Positions 20,956 through 33,462 are shown, numbered from the stretch's first letter. The stretch is 64,000 nt of DNA from Zopfochytrium polystomum (GCA_025765615.1 JAIVFJ010000156.1:1-64000); one strand, 5' to 3'. A program made the numbers and translations. Notes: generated from the letters alone by a model not told the origin.

Positions 20956-22116
20956 TGATGAAATCCCACCCAGGACTGGAGGGACTTGGTGTGTGTGGGG
21001 ATGAAGAGAGAGGGAGAGTGAGCAGTGATGATGGAAAAGGGAGAGGAGTGAGAGGATGGAGAGAGAGAGGAGTGAGTGGGCAGAGATGGAAGAGAGAGCA
21101 AATGGAGGAGGAGAGATTGGCTTGTTTTGCACTGGATTCTGTCAAAGCAGCAAGGAGGGGGTTGGATTCCTTTTTTTGATCTCTGTGAGAGGTTGCTGCT
21201 TTTATACTCCTGCAGGTTGGAGCCATCAGAAAACAGAGGGAGCAGTGGGCTGCACAGAGCAGGCCACAGAAATGAGATAAAACAGGCTGAGCACCAATCC
21301 CCAGCCTGGGCTAAGTACCCATTCAGGGCTGAGTACCACCCAGTGCTGGGCATCACTCAGGGCTGAATACCAGCCAGGGCTGAGTACCAGCCTGGGCTGA
21401 GCACCACCCTGGGCTAAGTACCAGCCAGGGCTGAGTACCACCTTGGGCTGAGCACTTTGTCTGGGCTGAGTACCACCAGGAACCAATTTACAGCTTGTTT
21501 GAGAAACAGTTGCTTGTAAATTGGTTTGGTTGTTTCCAAATCAGGAAGCTTGTTTGGGAAACAAGTCGCTTTTTTCCTTGTTTTTAGAAATCCAATGATT
21601 GGTGCAATCTCTGGTGAGCTCAGTTTTTATCTCACTTTTAGAAATGCAGTGATTGGTGCAATCCCTGATTCCTAAATGCCTGTTGCATTGCTCAGATTGC
21701 ACAGCACAGCAGGAAAGCTGGAATTCCAGATCAGGAAGCGGAATTCCGGTGCAGAGAGAGGAATTCCAGATCAGGAAGCGGAATTCCGATGCAGAGAGCG
21801 GAATTCTGGAGCATTGGGCAGTGGTACACTCCTTCTGCATGCTTGCTGTGCTGTGTTACATGTGCAGAGTGCGTAGTTTGAGCGTTTTTGTGCACGTTCT
21901 AATTGCATTGTTCCTACCGGTAGGATGAACAAAGCTAGAACAACAGCCGCCTTTGCCTATCTCTTTTTATTGAGAACAGATTAGCCCTTCTGAGCGCCCC
22001 ATTCAAGTATTGAATCTACTGAGCCCATCAAACACCCCATCCAATGTGATTGGATGGAGTTCTCAAAGGGATCATCAGTAACGGGCGTAGTGTACCCCGT
22101 GGGTCGAATCTCAACA
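20956..22116 (-). mobile_element. Solo LTR inserted in the Helitron Rep region
   Basis: 1,161-bp copy of the solo LTR family, with target duplication CGATG (20,951-20,955 and 22,117-22,121). It is about 60 bp shorter than the copies in the Copia-A arms, mainly through fewer CAGCCC-type and GGAATTCC-type repeat units, and has scattered substitutions. It is therefore an independent insertion of the same family. It separates the Helitron segment ending near HLPDLHR (22,122) from the segment LLPAGLLAS (20,950). Confidence 0.87.
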
Positions 22117-24008
22117 CGATGCAAATCTGGAAGATGATTGTCTGCATAGCTGAAAGTGAAGAAAGCAGTTGCTGCACCCTTCTGCTGAAAAGCAGCTTCC
22201 AACCCTTGCCGCCTGTTATACCAGTAGCTGTCAGAACCAGTAATATTGCCAGCATAAGCAGTTATTCTACGCATGATTCCAGCCTTAGCGGCTTCATCTT
22301 CCAATGCTGCCCAAAGCTCATCTACTGACATTACCTCATCTCCTGGGTTATGCTGCAAATAAATGGAAGCTTGTCCAAGGCCCCTTCGGCGCCGTACCAA
22401 ATTGTAGATCCAGAAAAGGAAGCGTGCATGCCTGCAAAAGGGTAGTAAAGCTTCCCAGAGGGATCACAAGGATCTGGCTCTGCACACTTCATCAAATGTG
22501 TCCCTGCATCTTTCAATTCCACTTTACAAGCACGTGCAAGCTTGGTTGGGTCTGCGAGGCCAAGAGGGAATAGCTTCACAAATGCAAGGGAGGCCAGACC
22601 TGTCAATTAGGGAGGCTTATAAGAACCAGTGTTTAACAGTCTCATGCACGCTATTCTCACCAGGAGTGTTAAATTCATTCAGTGGAGTCTCTTCAACTGC
22701 AGGCCAATCCCGCAGTTGTTGAACCCTTTCCTGCTCTGTAAGAAGCTCCTCTGCCCCTCCTTCATCCACAATAGTTCCATAGGGGTTAAGGTCCTGCTCT
22801 TCAAGATCCTGATCCACAACAGCATTCTCATCAACCAATCCCTGACCTTCATCTTCATTATCCAAAGCAACAGGCAAGTCTGGAGGAACACCATTCTCTG
22901 GAAGACCATCACAAGCAGCCTGGTCAAACTGAACATGATGCTCAATAAAGTCAGGGTGGTTCTCCACCAAAAACCTTGATCATCTGCACTCTTGCTCTAC
23001 AAACAGTCAAGTCTCTAGATTGGCCGTGTCCATCTTGATTTGCTCTGTGAACAACAATAACTGAAACTGCAGCTGGGAGGCGAGGGACTTGCTTCACAAA
23101 CTCAATATCCTGCTGGCGAAAGTTTGCCACAAAGCCTCGGTGCACATTTCAGCCATTGCTGCGCAGCTGATAGACAGTCATGATGGGAAGAACAGGAGAA
23201 AGCAGCATTTCTTCAACCATAGTGAGAGATCTCAGAGCTTGTCTTATTTCCAAATCAATGGTGGAGAATTCTGGGATCATGTCATTCACAATTCCAAAAT
23301 GGGGAACCCCAGCATTCTGGTGCTTCATCAGATCTGAATGGACTTCAGAACAAAAAGAGTCAGCACTGGTTAATTTACCTTTTTTGCACTGGTCACACTT
23401 ATAATTGTTGGCCACTGGAAGTGGCACGTCTTTTGCTGGCCAAAGCTCTTTGCAAACAGTGCAGTGAAGTGAGTTGCATCGAGCCATTTTCTCGTGAAAT
23501 TGAGTCATAGCAGTCTTTGCAAAAAGCTGCTCAATCCGAGGACCATTTTCAGCTGCATCAAACTGCTGCAAGTAGTCGCCTTCAGGAATTCGGTCCTACA
23601 GAATGCAAATAATTAGTTTGACTGAAGCAAATATGAAAAGTTAGTCAAAGAGAGCGAAACCTGTAGAGGCTCATTTGCCTCATGCCTCTCATTCTCAGGC
23701 TGTGCAACTGGTTGGTTGTGCTGCGCAACTTCCTCTGCAGCTTGTGCTCCACCATGAGCAAGTGCTTGAACACTAATGGGTGGATGAATTGGAGCTTGAG
23801 TTGCTGCTCCAACTGGAAGTCTTCTTTGTGCGGAGGCCCTTGAGACTGCTTGGTGCAGCGCAGCATCAGTGGCAGCTTGGACTTGAACAGCAGCCTCTTG
23901 AGCGCGACGATTGGCTTCCTTTTGTTCGTCAGTCAGTTTTGGTCTGCCAGCTCTTGGATTTTCCTTTTCCTTTTTTTTTTTTTTTTTGTTTTTTTTGGCT
24001 TTCACCAT
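22117..24008 (-). pseudogene. Helitron RepHel, N-terminal part
   Basis: The start chosen is the ATG at 24,006-24,008, followed by a lysine-rich stretch (poly-T on the plus strand) and an alanine/glutamine-rich region. An intron at 23,596-23,660 (GTTTCG...TGTAG, phase 0) joins NEPLQ to DRIPEGDYLQQF. A cysteine-rich region (CTVCKELW, CDQCKKG), LTMVEEMLLSPVLPIM, FVANFRQQDIEFVKQVPRLP and PLNEFNTPG follow. The Helitron-like N domain comes next (FPLGLADP, KLYYPFAGMHASF, QASIYLQHNPGDE, TGSDSYWYNRRQGLEAAF, FFTFSYADNHLPDL). Frameshifts are seen near 22,400 and 22,975, plus an extra segment near 22,620-22,660. The reading order matches known PIF1-type Helitron transposases. Confidence 0.85.
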
Positions 24009-24027
24009 AATTCCAATGACGAAAAGT

Positions 24028-25400
24028 TGGTGTGATGCGACTGCGGATTTCCACTGATGAACTTTCTGCCAAACTTTCGACTTTGTGGTAAGCCGTAATG
24101 AAGCGCATTGCAAATGACTTGGATGATTCTGCAGGTTCCATTTTTATACGTTTGAAATCATCAACGATATGATTTCCTTTGCTAATCCTTGATCTGTTGT
24201 TCAACATGCAATCGCGATTTCTCCAAGCAGTGTGTAGGCAATAATCTGCCCTCGTCAGGGGAACTGTGGTAGGAGCTCTGGTTCAACATGTCGTCGAATG
24301 AGAAGGAAACAGTATGCGTTCTGATCTTCTGTCCCTGGGAACCATTTGACCAGCTCACGCCTGTCTCGTGCAAACGCATAATGCTTGCCGGGGTTGGGTC
24401 CCCTGCGTACTCTACATGTTGGGCTGACATTAGGATCATTGGGATCCACTTGATTGTTGCATAATACGTTAATTCAGTCTGGGTTGACGCAGTGGCAGAG
24501 ACCATTGCTTTTGTTGGATAGTTCTGAAATTAGGTCGTCCAACCAATCTCCAAAATTTGCTGCGCCTTTAAGAATGGGGAATGCACGGGAGGCATACTTC
24601 ATTTGATCACGTTCGCTCATGCTTGGGAGGGAAAATGTGTGAGAGCTTTGCAGTAGAATAGAAATTTGAAAGGCAGTGATTTCCCTGATTTGGTGGCGGA
24701 TTCTGAGACCTCTTGAGCAGATAATATGAGTGTGGAATTCTTCAATAAGCCTTAAACAAATTCCGTATGATGCTTTGAGGTTGAGATATCAGTGTGAATA
24801 GGTGTAGCAGGTGTGTGAAACAAGTTGGTGTTGAGAAAAACAGACTTGTCACATTTGTGGAGCGAAATTGAGTGACTAGATGGGCCAAAATGCAGAAGCA
24901 GCTTGCAACTCAATATCCCACAAGGCCAAGGACGAATTTGGAGAATCACTGAGTTGCCCCACGTAGATCAGCAGTTGCTGAATGCAGAGAAATTGGTTTT
25001 AAGCGATTGGGTTGGGTTTTGGCCGAGTTGTGAATGTGGGAAGTTGCAGGCAATGAATTTCGACGGATTTGGGTGAAATTTGGTGCTAATTGAGTACTGA
25101 ATTCGTTCAAAACGTGGACAGTTACTATGCAGCAAGGAAGCAGTCGAGGATTGCGACGTTTGGTGAGTAGATAGAACAAAAGGAGTACTTTCAAATGGTG
25201 GTAAGCGATTCCTAAAGCAATTGAAAGAAGTTGCAAACGTAAACTCTCGAAATCGACATTATCAGGTGGCTGATGTTGTGGATGAGTGCTGTTACACGCT
25301 CTGCGACGCTGCTGCAGCGAAAAACGATCGTCAAAACGTCTTCCCCAGTGGTGTGGGCGTCGGTGGAGGCGTGAGGGACAAAAATTGAAGCTGTTGGTTC
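24028..25400 (-). pseudogene. Copia-A third copy: leader and Gag 5' part
   Basis: Minus-strand Copia-A leader and the first third of gag, diverged from the arms and frameshifted (segments such as ILKGAANFGDWLDDLISEL recur in pieces). Homology ends inside gag near 24,028, only about 20 bp from the Helitron start codon. At 25,400 it is interrupted by Copia-B and resumes at 31,996. The 5' LTR is 32,155-32,399. Its 3' two thirds are absent. Confidence 0.8.
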
Positions 25401-25794
25401 TGTTAGTTTTGGGTCTTTTGGTGTAAGCAGTGTGCAGGAGCTTTGACCTGATACTGCTCTGCAAGGATGACTTGCAGCATTTTGCAAGTGATGGTCCTTG
25501 TAACAGTTTTGTATAAAGACAAACACAAGACTGACAGAATCCAAGATCAACCTCCCACCACCACCTGTTAGTTTTGGGTCTTTTGGTGTAAGCAGTGTGC
25601 AGGAGCTTTGACCTGATACTGCTCTGCAAGGATGACTTGCAGCATTTTGCAAGTGATGGTCCTTGTAACAGTTTTGTATAAAGACAAACACAAGACTGAC
25701 AGAAGCCAAGATCAACCTCCCACCACCACCACCTTCAGTAGTGTACACCACAGCAGCCCAACCCATCAATCAGCCACCATAGCAAATTCTTTCA
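25401..25794 (+). repeat. Copia-B 5' LTR with partial tandem duplication
   Basis: A 165-bp partial LTR (25,401-25,565) is followed directly by a complete 229-bp LTR (25,566-25,794), both starting TGTTAGTTTTGGG. The target duplication abuts the outer partial copy, so the duplication belongs to this insertion. The primer-like segment occurs in both copies. Confidence 0.85.
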
Positions 25795-25808
25795 TACAAA
25801 ACTGTTAC
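25795..25808 (+). promoter_or_regulatory. Putative primer-binding site, Copia-B second copy
   Basis: TACAAAACTGTTAC immediately after the LTR; complementary at 14 of 14 positions to 25,665-25,678. Confidence 0.65.
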
Positions 25809-26393
25809 CCATCCCAATCACTTCCCCCTTGGTTTCAACAAAATCCAATCAGTAGAAGGGGTTGTACGCTTTTCAGATCTGCCAACTTCGTGGAGCGATC
25901 ACGGGCGCTACAGACATCGTACAGCAATTTCGTTACTACCATCGGAAAGCTCTTGATCTCCTCTTTCCAACGAACCCACCTGATCTCGGATCGGACGCTC
26001 CTACGTCGTATCCACCGCCTCCAAAGTCGTCGCCCACTTTTCCAACTTCAACCTCAATTTGCTCGCCTTCCAGACCTCCCCCAGCCGATCCCAAGCTATC
26101 ATTGGAAAGGCCTGCTTCGGGACTACACGACTGCCACCAACGGCACCCCAAAATCACTCTCCTTCGTGATAAGCGACGCCTTTTTCCATTCAGGGTCACC
26201 AGATTACCTCCAACCCTCACCATTAATTTTTGATTTTTTGTCCCCAATTGGAGACAACGACCACCCCCCTACCTGACACACACCAAGCTAACAAACCAAC
26301 TTTTCATCTGCTGCAACACCACCTTCACCACACACCCAAAATCCAACGAAATCCCTTCAAACTTGGCACACATAATCGTCCTGAGAAAACAAC

Positions 26394-26961
26394 ATGACTA
26401 CTGACTCAACCAATCACATCAACGCAGAGCAGAACGATGCAGTTGATCCACTAGACCTCTGGGACACTGGAACCTGTCTCATCAGAGATGGACCATTCCA
26501 AGGACAGAGATTCCAACTGGTGCCTCCGTCTTGTGGACCAGAGAAAGTAACTTGGTTTCCTGGTGCACAGAACCAGAATGCACATTGCTGTCTAATCATT
26601 CCTTGCCACATCTATCGAGCCCTCACCCAAATCACACCTGGTCGAACTTGCAAAGGAGATCATTGACGACTTTGAATGCATTAAAATGGAACCAACTGAA
26701 GCCTCAGATGCCTTCATTACCCGATTCACTGAAGCGTACCATCGAGTCGACAGCTTTGCAAAGTCAGCAGCTGGAGAACTTCTCCATCATATTCGCCCTT
26801 TCCAACAAGTTGTTCGAATCTTTGTTGGCTCACTGGGCCAAAGCCTGTTGGATATGGGAAAAGGAAAAGTTTTTCTTGTTGTCAGCAACCCAGCTCCTCA
26901 GATAACAAGTTTAGCCAAACTAATCTCACTCTTCAAAACCTGTTTGACAAAACAACTATGA
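26394..26961 (+). pseudogene. Copia-B Gag remnant
   Basis: It starts with the same MTTDST as the intact Gag at 9,323, then has lost about 40 codons, a middle segment (after LTQITPGRT) and everything beyond the capsid-like region. Reading-frame shifts separate the pieces (26,394-26,666 and 26,686-26,961). The zinc knuckle was not found. Confidence 0.8.
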
Positions 26962-29276
26962 TAAGCAACACATGAGCTGGCTGATCAAGCAACAATCACT
27001 CGGCTACTGCTGCACCAGAAATCACCACACCAACTATTACTATCCTGGTTATCTGCCTTCATATTGATTGAACAACAAACAGCAGAGGTCCTCAAAAACC
27101 AACCAGCTCCATCAACTAATAATCAATCTGCTAAGTGTTTTGCTCTTCGCTTTTGATATGCATCAAAGTAACTGCCTTTATCCTCTCAACATTCAGCCAT
27201 GCAGTCTCCTGTCAGTAATGATTCATCATTCCATGAACATCAACACAGGCATTTTAGTTTTTGGAGACCTGCACCTCTAACAACTGTCCCTGTGCCCTCT
27301 CAATATTACTTACTCATTTTCAACAGGGCATAACAAATTAGGAATTAATGATATGGTGTTTTCCTTGTCTATCAACCCATGGAGTTGGCAGTTCAATTTC
27401 TGGATTCCCTGATAGAGTGTTTTCAACCACACTGAAACTCTCACCATCAAACATATTAGTGATTGGGATGACCAATAGTTGTGCAAGTGCCAACTCTCAC
27501 GACCACGGCAACCTTGTGCAATTTCCTCATAACTTTGGACTCTGTTACATCAAGCTAAGCCTCTCCTTATCTTTTCTCACATAACTTCAGCACTTCAGCC
27601 AAAGACAATTTGCAGTCCATTCATTGATAGAACAAGGACTGGTTGAGTAGTTTAACAATCCTCTAACCATTTTGTAAACAGTCTATTCTGAGTGGTTGCT
27701 AGGCAAGCGTGACCGGCACAGGGTCAAAACCTCTCATATATTATCTGCTTGAGCAGAGGAGGAGGAAAACTGTTGACACTGGGTTTCCGTTCCACTTAAT
27801 ACTCAGAGTATTTGTCATCAGCACAAGCCAGCGCCCAGTACAACATCAAACATCATCTTCCACTTAGGGGGGAGGATTCTAGGGATAAGTGAAAGATGAT
27901 CACCGGCACTGTATTGCCAATTAGATGGAGAATGCTTGGAATAAGTGAACGATGATCATCAGCGCAGAGTTGCAAAGTGGTCTCAGCATGGATTGGCACC
28001 AACTTGGCATGGTCTTCTTGGTGCCAGGCTGCTGCCTAGGAAAACACTCTATCTATTTTAGCCAAATGAATCTGGACTCAGGATTCGAACTATGGAATAC
28101 ACTATTATTGCTGGGCTTACTTGACCCTGGCTAGGGACCTCAACTCACACATATTGACTGCTTCAGCTTTTATACACAGACATACTAACACACTACTCCA
28201 GGTCCCACATCACAGGAAATTCAACAGCCATACCTGAGTCCTCACCTCAATTGCATCACTCTGATGAATTATCCTAACCAACTTCTGTGACAAAACACAA
28301 TGTTCCTTGAAATAACTTTTGCCTCATTCCGAGGAGTATCAACGTTTATCTTTATTGGACACTCAACACTAACACTTTTCAGAGCAAACTATAAACAAGC
28401 TCAACCTTGCAAGATTGCTGAAGTTCCATTCTCATCTGAGATTCTTCCTTAGCCGAACCAAATCTAACTGACTCTAGATTTCAAACTGCTCTTAATAGAG
28501 TCACTCCAGAACAGCTATGTTCTTTGAATGCCTCATGCATTCATCCAGCATGCATTCATGCAGCATAACCAGGATCTGGAAGCTTCAGAGATTGCCCTCA
28601 ACTTTTGTAATCTGACCAGAAACTTTGTGGTTTTGGCTTGGATGTTAGACTTGACAAAAACATTCTGCTGATTCTTTAACGAGGCAGAGTAGAAGACATC
28701 AGGCGAAGTCTTTGTTCCCTTTGCTTGCACTAGCACTCTTCTACCAGCATAAATTCCACAACATCACTTGGAGACTAAAGGCATCAAGCAATCAAACTCT
28801 GTGGAAACATCTGGATATACTAACTCTCACTAATGCTTTCTACCACTAACTTTGCCTCTATCTTTATTCTCCACTCTAGACCAACAAAAGCAAAAATCAA
28901 CCACCTCACATACAGTTACAATTACCATATCATCAAACTATTCAAACCTCAGCAGTATCAGCAAAATTCAGGAAACCTTCAACTATTCATACCTGCAGAT
29001 CAGCTTCAGAAACAACACCAACATCACCACTTTGCTCCATTCAGTCACCAGTCACCTTGAACCATCTTTGAACTTGAATTTTGCCAGTTGAACAAGTTGA
29101 ATTGGAATTGCTTTCAGTTTTCTGCAGTCTCAACAAAGTCAGACAAAGTATCAACCATTCCCCACAGCAGAGTCACTCCAGAAAACAACAACTTCCTCCA
29201 TTCAGTCAGCATTCAACTTCAGCAATCAGAATTGGAAGAAGTCAAACTGGAATTGGTAAAACGTATCAACCACATG

Positions 29277-29710
29277 GTAATCCACAGCGAAAGTGAATCG
29301 GATAACGGTGTACAGCTCTGGTGTTGGAGGTGACGGCACGACGGGTTGGATTCCGTGCTACTGCAATTAACGTCACCCCCAGTGGGCCTTACTGGGAGCA
29401 CTATAGGCATGACTGTGGAAGGCCGGACTGATGTGGCAGACCGGCAATGTGAAATCAACCGAAGGCCCACGAACACCGAAGTCCCAGCTTGTAGGCTAGT
29501 GTGGCCTGGACCTGTGTCAGAGGAGGTGGAGTCCTGAGCAGGGAGCCCATTCTGCAAGGAGTACCAACCAGGAGACAGTTATTCTCCTGATGTGCCCAGG
29601 CGAGACGCAGGGGAAAGCGTTGAGGGCAAGCTGTGTATGGGGGAGTGGTCACCTCTCCTCATAGGGTACTGGGGGGAGCCCAGACCAGCATCGTGCGGAA
29701 GGCTCACCTG
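29277..29710 (+). other. GC-rich module in Copia-B, homologous to the Copia-A intron-like module
   Basis: It starts GTAATCCACAGCGAAAG (Copia-A: GTACGGCAGCGAAAG) and ends near CGGAAGGCTCACCTG, with many shared blocks in between (GGGCCTTAC, CCGAAGGCCC, GGGAGCCCATTCTG). It lies upstream of the RT remnants, as in Copia-A. A CTAAT with a following AAG lies about 80 bp beyond the homologous end. It is more GC-rich than its surroundings and non-coding. Confidence 0.6.
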
Positions 29711-29899
29711 TGCAGAGTTTTTTCTCTTGTGCTTTCTTTTGTGTGTAGGGTATCTTAGAAAATCTGAACTAATTTTCCCTAAAGTTTCTTAAAGTTAAAA
29801 CCATCACAAGTAGATTCTATTTCTCTACAACCACAAAACAAACATAGCACTTTAAAGTTTGGAATCCACCACAAACTTCTTACCTTCAGTGTACACATT

Positions 29900-31600
29900 C
29901 AGGCCAACTGTGTTTGACAAGCACACCTTGCCCAGATCCATGTATATGTGCAGACAGCTTTTGAAGTTATTGAACAACCCACGAATGTCAACAAAACCTG
30001 GAACAAATGGGCCTACAAGGTCAAACTTTGTGAAGACAGCAGCATTGAGTGCTTCTATGCACAGCTCATGGCTAAGGGCCCCACTTAGTGTCATTGCATT
30101 TATATTCAGAATACTCACCCACCTCTTGTCCTAATCAATAGTCTTTGTTAACTCACTGAAATGGCTGCCTGAATCAACTGGGACACTGGCACAGTGGATA
30201 TCAGCAACACATACCTCAACAGCATATTTTATATATGCCAAATCTGCATCGAGCAGTTCATTACCGCCGCACTTGTTATGAATCACCCTCTGGAAACCTC
30301 CAGAACCTTCTAGAACATTCCTTCATGGAACCTTGTGGAACCTTCTGGAACCTTCTTTGCTTTCCTGACTTGTCGTGTTATCATTGGTATCATTGTATTA
30401 CTAATTGCTCTTTCTGGAACTTCCTTTGAGTCTTGACAAGGAAGACTCTCAAAAGTTCCTTCTCTGCCTTGTCCTGTCCTGCCCTGTTCCTGACAGCACT
30501 GACTGCTGGAGTTGAACAGCCACCAATATCAAACAGTTGTCAGGAAAGTCATGCAATCTTCTGGGACTACTGCATCCTCCTTTGTCAGATTAACTCATCA
30601 TCCACAACGCAAGCTAAGTTAACAATATTTGTTTTTGGTGATTCTGGCAAAAACTCCTTCTGCCATTGCCTTGCCTAATCTTTTTACATACTCTGCGAAA
30701 TGGGAGCAATGAAAACCATCCTCAATATGCAGCTGGAACATCAACATGACAGAATCTTCTTACACAAGAAAGTCTGTAGCAAGGAGTTAATTCAGTGCCA
30801 TGCAAACACTATCAACAACCACACTGCAGTAACTGGCCTTCCCAGTCGTCTCTCAATCTTCAGCCACGCAGGATCGACAAAGCAACTGCAGATCAGAGAC
30901 TGTACCAGGCAATACATGACGGCATCAACTACCTTGCAACACACAGGCGACCAGACCTTGACCCAGCAGTTTCATATCTTGGTGCCTTCAGCAAGGATCC
31001 TAGCGAGCAACACATGAAGATCCTTATTCTGGTTCTCTAATATCTCAATGTTACTCCAACGCTGCCCATGGTGTCCACTCAGATGGGAAATCACAGCCTG
31101 GCTACTATGTTCTATTTGGAGGAACAGCTATTAGTTGGACATCTCTTCAGAGCAGTACTGTCATGCTGTCACCGCAGGAAGCTGAATATGTAGCTGTGTC
31201 TGAACTGGGACGAGAACCTCAGGCACTATCCCAACTCTACTCAGCACTTCAACTTCTGTCTCCAACTCCACTTGTCATCTACACTGACAACAGCAGTGTG
31301 ATCAACCTCAGTTCAAATGATCTTCACACCAATCGGTCAAAACATATCATGGTAAAGTATCATTATATTCAAGAACTTGTGGAACAAAAGGTAGTACGGC
31401 TTGAATGGATTGCTGGAGGAGAACAGCCTGCAGACTATATGACAAAATCTCTCTCAGCTGCTCTCAGTGAATACCATCTGAGTCGCACTGGTCTGTTTCC
31501 TCTGATTCATTTTTTCTTATCTGTGAAGCTGTTTTCTTCTTTGTTCTTTTTCATTACTTTGACTCATATTCTTTTACCTCTGAAGTTCAATATGTGCCCC
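29900..31600 (+). pseudogene. Copia-B reverse transcriptase / RNase H remnants
   Basis: Broken RT segments with many stops lie at about 29,960-30,230 (YNK-like WAYKVKLCEDS context) and 30,690-31,040 (AIHDGINYLATHRRPDLDPAVSYLGAFSKDPS). A longer RNase H frame at 31,163-31,600 reads AEYVAVSELGREPQALSQLYSAL, IYTDNSSVINLSSNDL and PADYMTKSLSAALSEYHL. The RNase H is uninterrupted where Copia-A has its TGA. The YVDD core was not found. Confidence 0.8.
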
Positions 31601-31766
31601 CATCCATTTTTGTTAGTGTGGTCTGTCCTTTCTGTTCTGCCATCCGATGGCCAGTCATACCTGTTTGTGATTCTTCTTTCTCTGGTGTACGGTTTCCTTA
31701 AGTTGACTATGGCTTAAGGTTTTCCTCTGTGCCAGCCTTTGCTCCTGCCCACAGCTTAGGGGGGAG

Positions 31767-31995
31767 TGTTAGTTTTGGGTCTTTTGGTGTAAGCAGTGTG
31801 CAGGAGCTTTGACCTGATACTGCTCTGCAAGGATGACTTGCAGCATTTTGCAAGTGATGGTCCTTGTAACAGTTTTGTATAAAGACAAACACAAGACTGA
31901 CAGAATCCAAGATCAACCTCCCACCACCACCACCTTCAGTAGTGTACACCACAGCAGCCCAACCCATCAATCAGCCACCATAGCAAATTCTTTCA
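31767..31995 (+). repeat. Copia-B 3' LTR
   Basis: 229 bp, preceded by the polypurine tract AGGGGGGAG (31,758-31,766) and followed by GGTTC. Same length as the complete copy of the 5' LTR. Confidence 0.9.
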
Positions 31996-32154
31996 GGTTC
32001 TGTAGGTAAAGATGCTGGTGATGTGTGGTGGTGAGTGGCACTGTTTGTTTACTCGTTATACACACCCCCCTTGTTGTTGCTATGCGTTCTGCTCGATCTC
32101 CTTATTCTCCACTGATCTCTACTCCAAGTGATTGGGATGGGTCACAATTCTGTA
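31996..32154 (-). other. Copia-A third copy: leader start and primer-binding site
   Basis: Minus-strand leader interrupted by Copia-B. The primer-site homologue (minus strand TACAGAATTGTGAC, 32,141-32,154) pairs with 32,266-32,279 at 13 of 14 positions; the remaining pair can form G-U. Confidence 0.75.
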
Positions 32155-32399
32155 TGAAAGAATTGGCTGCTGCTGTCTGTGGGTGGTGGTGAACTACTCT
32201 GGTGGACTACTACTCTCTTGTGATGGTGAAGCTGAGAGACTGTTGCACAATGTATGCGGTTTGGATACAAAATTGTGACAAAGACCAGGTGACAAAAAAA
32301 AAAATGCACCAAATCCTCATCACAGTTGGTGCTCCCATGCACCACAGTGTGAGGTGTTGCTCCTGCACACTGCTTACTGCAAAAACCCAAAATCTAACA
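32155..32399 (-). repeat. Copia-A third copy: 5' LTR
   Basis: 245-bp LTR on the minus strand (TGTTAG at 32,399, TTTCA at 32,155). The flank beyond it is GGTTT. Confidence 0.87.
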
Positions 32400-32639
32400 G
32401 GTTTGAACTGCCCACCATGGGACACGCAAGGCCTCCCCTTGCGCTGATTCTGCAAGTGACGAAGCTAAGGATTGGTGTGGGAGCACCGATTACTTGAGTG
32501 GCTGTGGGCCAGTGCAAGGGGAAACAGAAGGGCGCTCCTGAGGGCGCAACACAACTGCAGAATAAAGAGAGAGGCGAGGGAAACAGGGATTTTTATCTCA
32601 GGAACCTAACCTCAAATACAACAGGAGCGGTTAATAGTG

Positions 32640-33000
32640 ACAGGATCCTCACTCAAACACAGAGCCAGCAATGTCACACTGTCGCTGGTGGGGCCAGCTG
32701 CATTCCCCACCCACAGCCCCTTAAGAGGAGCCCAACTGACCCAACTAAGGGACCATGTACACACCCAGGTGTGTACCATCTCTCACTACCCTCACCATGC
32801 GAGCCAGATGTATTTGAAGGGACTCTGTATTGGTGCCAAAGGACAGAAATCAGATTGAAGAAAAAAGGAAAGAGAGAAATGGCCCAAAACAGAGAGAGAA
32901 AATTGACAAGTCAACCCCCCTGACTTGGAGCATCCACCACAAATGCTATAAGTCCCCCCAACCCTATGCGTGTATGTACAAGTGCCAAAAATGAACAATA
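32640..33000 (+). repeat. Dispersed repeat, copy 1
   Basis: Resembles 36,495-36,810 in the same orientation (shared blocks ACACAGAGCCAGCA, GAAGGGACTC, TATTGGTGCCA, AGAGAAATGGCCCAAA, ACTTGGAGCATC). Diverged, with indels. The two copies flank Copia-D and may be old LTRs or two ends of an older element. Confidence 0.6.
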
Positions 33001-33458
33001 AATTAGGGAGGCCTGGGGTACAGCCTGTCAGGCACCCCATCCTAGGCAGTCAGGCAATCTCCGTTAGTCACTGAGAAAGAAAATATGTTGAAAAAACCCT
33101 GGCACAATGGAAACAGTTAAGACGAAAGAAGTAAAAGCAGGCCCAACAATAAAGACAGGTTCGCTGCAAATACACTTTGATAACTCCTTGGGAACTAAAG
33201 AACTGCTAACAATAATAGGAGTCTCGATCCTTGCAGTTTTATGACGGGTATGCTTGTTTTTGCGAATAAAATCCCTAGACTTTATCACTGGGACCTCGGT
33301 GTAGTCTCACACACTGACTAATGCATTCAAATGCCCAGAACCTGAATAACTGCCACAGGAAAGGTCAGGCAGGAAGAAGAAGATATTCCAAATGCCAGAA
33401 AATACCTTCAATGAAAAAGAAAGCATCAAAGTTAAATACCTCTCAAATCATTAAGGAT

Positions 33459-33462
<4 letters not shown>

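Larger units (their letters stand above)
25401..31995 (+). mobile_element. Copia-B, complete but decayed insertion
   Basis: Full-length Ty1/copia element bounded by the 5-bp target duplication GGTTC (25,396-25,400 and 31,996-32,000). It is inserted in the leader of the third Copia-A copy. 5' LTR 25,401-25,794 (with an internal partial duplication), primer site 25,795-25,808, broken gag, decayed pol, 3' LTR 31,767-31,995. The stretch about 26,960-29,270 should hold protease/integrase, but no motif is recognisable there. Confidence 0.87.

Noticed and set aside
27867..27880. A second polypurine tract-like sequence (TTAGGGGGGAGG) inside Copia-B
   Set aside because: It is not followed by TGTTAG or any TG-starting repeat seen elsewhere, so no LTR can be assigned.
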